Shown here: in pieces, positions 6,142 to 8,110 of the stretch | How the letters are laid out: the number at the start of each line of letters is the position of its first letter | How positions within the stretch are numbered: the stretch's first letter is position 1 | From: CAZMHN01 sp964566145 | Lineage (GTDB): Bacteria > Patescibacteriota > Patescibacteriia > Veblenbacterales > UBA10138 | NCBI GenBank assembly: GCA_964566145.1 | Contig: CAZMHN010000028.1 | Span: 1-8,110, forward strand | Reading direction: 5' to 3' | DNA length: 8,110 bases | Position numbers and translations under genes: made by a program | Notes under the pieces: generated by a model | Database searches by the model: none | Seen by the model: the letters and a program-made list of their open reading frames with translations, nothing else | Told to the model about the DNA's origin: nothing

Positions 6142-6588
6142 ATGGACGTCATCTTCACCAAGAACGTGCCCGGGAGCGGGAAAATAGACGAGGTGAAGGA
6201 GGTGTCCGACGGCTACGCCATCAACTATCTGTTCACGCACGGGTTCGCCATCCGCGCCACCCCGGAAGCCGTGGCCGCGGCCGAAAAGCGGCGCCAGGCG
6301 CGGGCACAGCAATCGGAGAAGCAGACGGAGCAGCTGCGCTCGTTCGTAGGACAGCTCCAGGGCAAGCTCATCGTCATCCGCGGCTCGGTTTCCTCGGGCG
6401 GCACTTTTTACGCGGGCGTGACGCCGGAGCAGGTGGCCGTGGCCATTCAGCGCGAGCACGGCGTGCCCGTTCTGCCGGAGCAGGTGGAGCTCAAGGAGCA
6501 TTTGAAAAAGCTCGGGAACCATCCCGTGACCGTGAATTTGGGAGGGAACGAAAAAGTGCAGATAACAGTCAGGCTAGAAGCCATGTAA
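6142..6588 (+). CDS. rplI: Ribosomal protein bL9
   Basis: bL9 is a 148-residue 50S protein with two globular domains joined by a long helix, bound to 23S rRNA near the L1 stalk. The N-terminal domain shows GSGKIDEVKEVSDGYAINYL (11-30) followed by FTHGFAIRATP. This aligns by memory with the Geobacillus L9 pattern DGYANNFLFKQGLAIEATP. A charged helix (about 41-74) connects to the C-terminal domain (from GKLIVIRGSVSSGG, with TPEQVAVAIQREHG at 94-107). The length is normal. The common R in GYARN is I here. GGGGAAA (6129-6135) is a good Shine-Dalgarno 6 nt before the ATG. It sits 3 nt after the S41 stop and 13 nt before pyrG. Several CPR lineages are reported to lack bL9, so its presence narrows any CPR placement. 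Confidence 0.96.
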   Translation: MDVIFTKNVPGSGKIDEVKEVSDGYAINYLFTHGFAIRATPEAVAAAEKRRQARAQQSEKQTEQLRSFVGQLQGKLIVIRGSVSSGGTFYAGVTPEQVAVAIQREHGVPVLPEQVELKEHLKKLGNHPVTVNLGGNEKVQITVRLEAM

Positions 6589-6601
6589 CCGAAATCGCCA
6601 T

Positions 6602-8110
6602 ATGCCGCAGACCAAAACCAAGTACATATTCGTAGCCGGCGGAGTCTGCTCCGGCCTTGGCAAGGGCACGGCCATGGCCGCCATCGGCGCGCTTCTCAAA
6701 GCCGCCGGGTACACCGTGACGGTCATGAAAATGGACCCGTACCTCAACATAGACCCGGGCACCATGTCGCCGTACCAGCACGGCGAGGTGTTCGTGACCG
6801 ACGACGGGTACGAAGCCGACTTGGATCTGGGGCATTACGAAAGGTTCATAGACGAGCCTTTGTCCAGGCTTTCCAACGTAACCACCGGCCAGGTGTACCA
6901 GCAGGTGCTGGCCGAGGAAAGGCAGGGCGCGTACCTCGGGCGCACCATACAGGTCATTCCCCACATCACGACGGTCATCAAACAGCGCATACGCGACGCC
7001 GTGGCCAGGACCAAGCCCGACTTCCTCCTCATAGAAATAGGCGGCACGGTAGGGGACATAGAAGGCGAGCCTTATCTGGAATCTGCCAGGCAGTTCCACC
7101 GGGAAATAGGCCCGGAGAACGTCATGTTCACCGTGGTCACGCTTTTGCCCTACCTGGAAACCTCGGGCGAGCTCAAGACCAAGCCCACGCAAATGGCCGT
7201 CAGGGAACTGCACCGCGTGGGAATACAGCCGGACGTCATTTTCTGCCGGGCGGACAAGAAGATACCCAAGGAGCTTTTGGAGAAGATAGCGCTGTTCGCG
7301 GACGTGCCGCCCACGGCCGCCATCGCCTGCCCCACCGTGAAATCCATTTACGAAGTGCCTTTGAGCCTGGAACAGCAGGGCATCACCAAGCTCATTTACG
7401 ACCACTTCCAGATGAAGGCGAAGAAGCCGAACCTTACGGCTTGGAAAGCGCTGGTGAAGGCTTTGAAGAACGGCAGGAAAAAGATAACCGTGGCCTTGGT
7501 CGGGAAATACACCGCGCACGGCGACGCCTACATCAGCGTGCACGAGGCTTTGAAAGCGGCCGCGGCCTACCACGGCGTGAAAATGGCCCTCATAGACATA
7601 GATTCGGAAAAGCTGGAGCAAAAGGACCAGAAGGAGTGGAAGCGCCTGCAGGAGGCCAGCGGCATAGTGGTGCCGGGCGGGTTCGGCGTCAGGGGCATTG
7701 AAGGCAAGATACTGGCGGCCAACTACGCGCGCGAGCACAAGGTGCCTTATTTCGGCCTGTGCCTGGGCATGCAAATCATGTCCATTGAGTTCGGGCGCAT
7801 GCTCCTAAAGACCAAGGAAGTGAACTCCACCGAGTTCGACGCCAAGGTGAAGCACCCGGTCATCCACATAATGCCGGAACAGCGCACCAACCTGGAGGAA
7901 AAGCACATGGGCGCCAGCATGCGCTTGGGCGCGTACCCGTGCAGGCTTTTGGAAGGCACCAAGGCCTACTCGGCCTACACCAGCAAAGACCTGTCTTCCG
8001 TTGCCGTAACAGATAAGGCGGGGGAGTCCATGATATCCGAAAGGCACCGCCACCGCTACGAGTTCAACAACGACTACCGCAAGGATTTCGAAGCGGCCGG
8101 GTTCGTGTTC
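6602..8110 (+). CDS. pyrG: CTP synthase PyrG (3' end beyond the window)
   Basis: PyrG makes CTP from UTP, ATP and glutamine-derived ammonia. The window holds 503 codons of a family of about 535-550. The N-terminal synthetase domain has the P-loop GGVCSGLGKG (13-22), MKMDPYLNIDPGTMSPYQHG (42-61) and IGGTVGDIE (146-154). TKPTQ (193-197) and the IPKE (221-224) region follow. The class-I glutamine amidotransferase domain starts near 295 with PGGFGVRGIEG (358-368) and the nucleophile C387 in GLCLGMQ (385-391), then RLGAYPC and ERHRHRYEFNN (480-490). The catalytic His and Glu (HPE) would lie past the window end. No Shine-Dalgarno is visible in the 13-nt spacer after rplI, so translation may be coupled or leader-independent. 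The P-loop C16 and G18 replace the usual V and S. Ile is encoded mostly by ATA. Confidence 0.97.
   Translation, partial: MPQTKTKYIFVAGGVCSGLGKGTAMAAIGALLKAAGYTVTVMKMDPYLNIDPGTMSPYQHGEVFVTDDGYEADLDLGHYERFIDEPLSRLSNVTTGQVYQQVLAEERQGAYLGRTIQVIPHITTVIKQRIRDAVARTKPDFLLIEIGGTVGDIEGEPYLESARQFHREIGPENVMFTVVTLLPYLETSGELKTKPTQMAVRELHRVGIQPDVIFCRADKKIPKELLEKIALFADVPPTAAIACPTVKSIYEVPLSLEQQGITKLIYDHFQMKAKKPNLTAWKALVKALKNGRKKITVALVGKYTAHGDAYISVHEALKAAAAYHGVKMALIDIDSEKLEQKDQKEWKRLQEASGIVVPGGFGVRGIEGKILAANYAREHKVPYFGLCLGMQIMSIEFGRMLLKTKEVNSTEFDAKVKHPVIHIMPEQRTNLEEKHMGASMRLGAYPCRLLEGTKAYSAYTSKDLSSVAVTDKAGESMISERHRHRYEFNNDYRKDFEAAGFVF

Noticed and set aside
4804..6522. A 572-codon open frame on the minus strand opposite the S41 and rplI genes
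   Set aside because: It is the antisense shadow of two clearly identified genes with intact catalytic motifs. Its translation is rich in His, Leu, Arg and Ala without recognisable domains, as expected where high GC makes stop codons rare.
6569..7774. A 401-codon open frame on the minus strand opposite pyrG
   Set aside because: It is antisense to the highly conserved CTP synthase, has no domain I can recognise, and starts inside pyrG with no sign of its own control region.

Overview
The window is dense, GC-rich bacterial DNA (close to 60% GC by eye) with very short intergenic spacing. The gene set is bacterial (murA, bL9, pyrG, rml genes). A membrane-anchored PEGA/beta-propeller protein, a short RmlA and a YpjD-type MazG hint at a Candidate Phyla Radiation (Patescibacteria, Parcubacteria-like) genome, but that placement is an inference. 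Exactly 100 N bases flanked by an exact 55-base overlap show that this is a scaffold, probably from a metagenome assembly. Isoleucine is often encoded by ATA despite the high GC, which is unusual.

Layout. (1) 1-2128, plus strand: the 3' end of a nucleotide-sugar operon. It holds the last 22 codons of a probable FdtA/WxcM-type sugar cupin, a MazG-like nucleotide pyrophosphohydrolase, RmlD and RmlA. RmlA is broken only by the artificial gap; collapsing the duplicated 55-mer restores a continuous 244-residue protein. (2) 2031-3470, minus strand: a PEGA-domain, N-terminally anchored beta-propeller protein of unknown function. It converges on rmlA and overlaps its 3' end by 98 nt. (3) 3471-3532: a 62-bp divergent control region with a 7-bp-arm inverted repeat and promoter-like TACACT elements on both strands. 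(4) 3533-4786: murA, the first committed step of peptidoglycan synthesis. (5) 4787-4857: a short spacer with a weak terminator-like hairpin and a second copy of the same promoter-like motif. (6) 4858-8110: an apparent operon of a C-terminal processing protease (S41), ribosomal protein bL9 and CTP synthase, the last cut by the window edge.

Together the genes serve cell-envelope construction (dTDP-sugar precursors, UDP-GlcNAc enolpyruvyl transfer, surface or periplasmic proteins) and nucleotide and ribosome housekeeping. I found no mobile element, CRISPR array, tRNA or rRNA. The most useful observations are the false assembly gap, the convergent antisense overlap, the shared TGGTACACT element and the ATA codon bias. 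I see no convincing new multi-gene system here.
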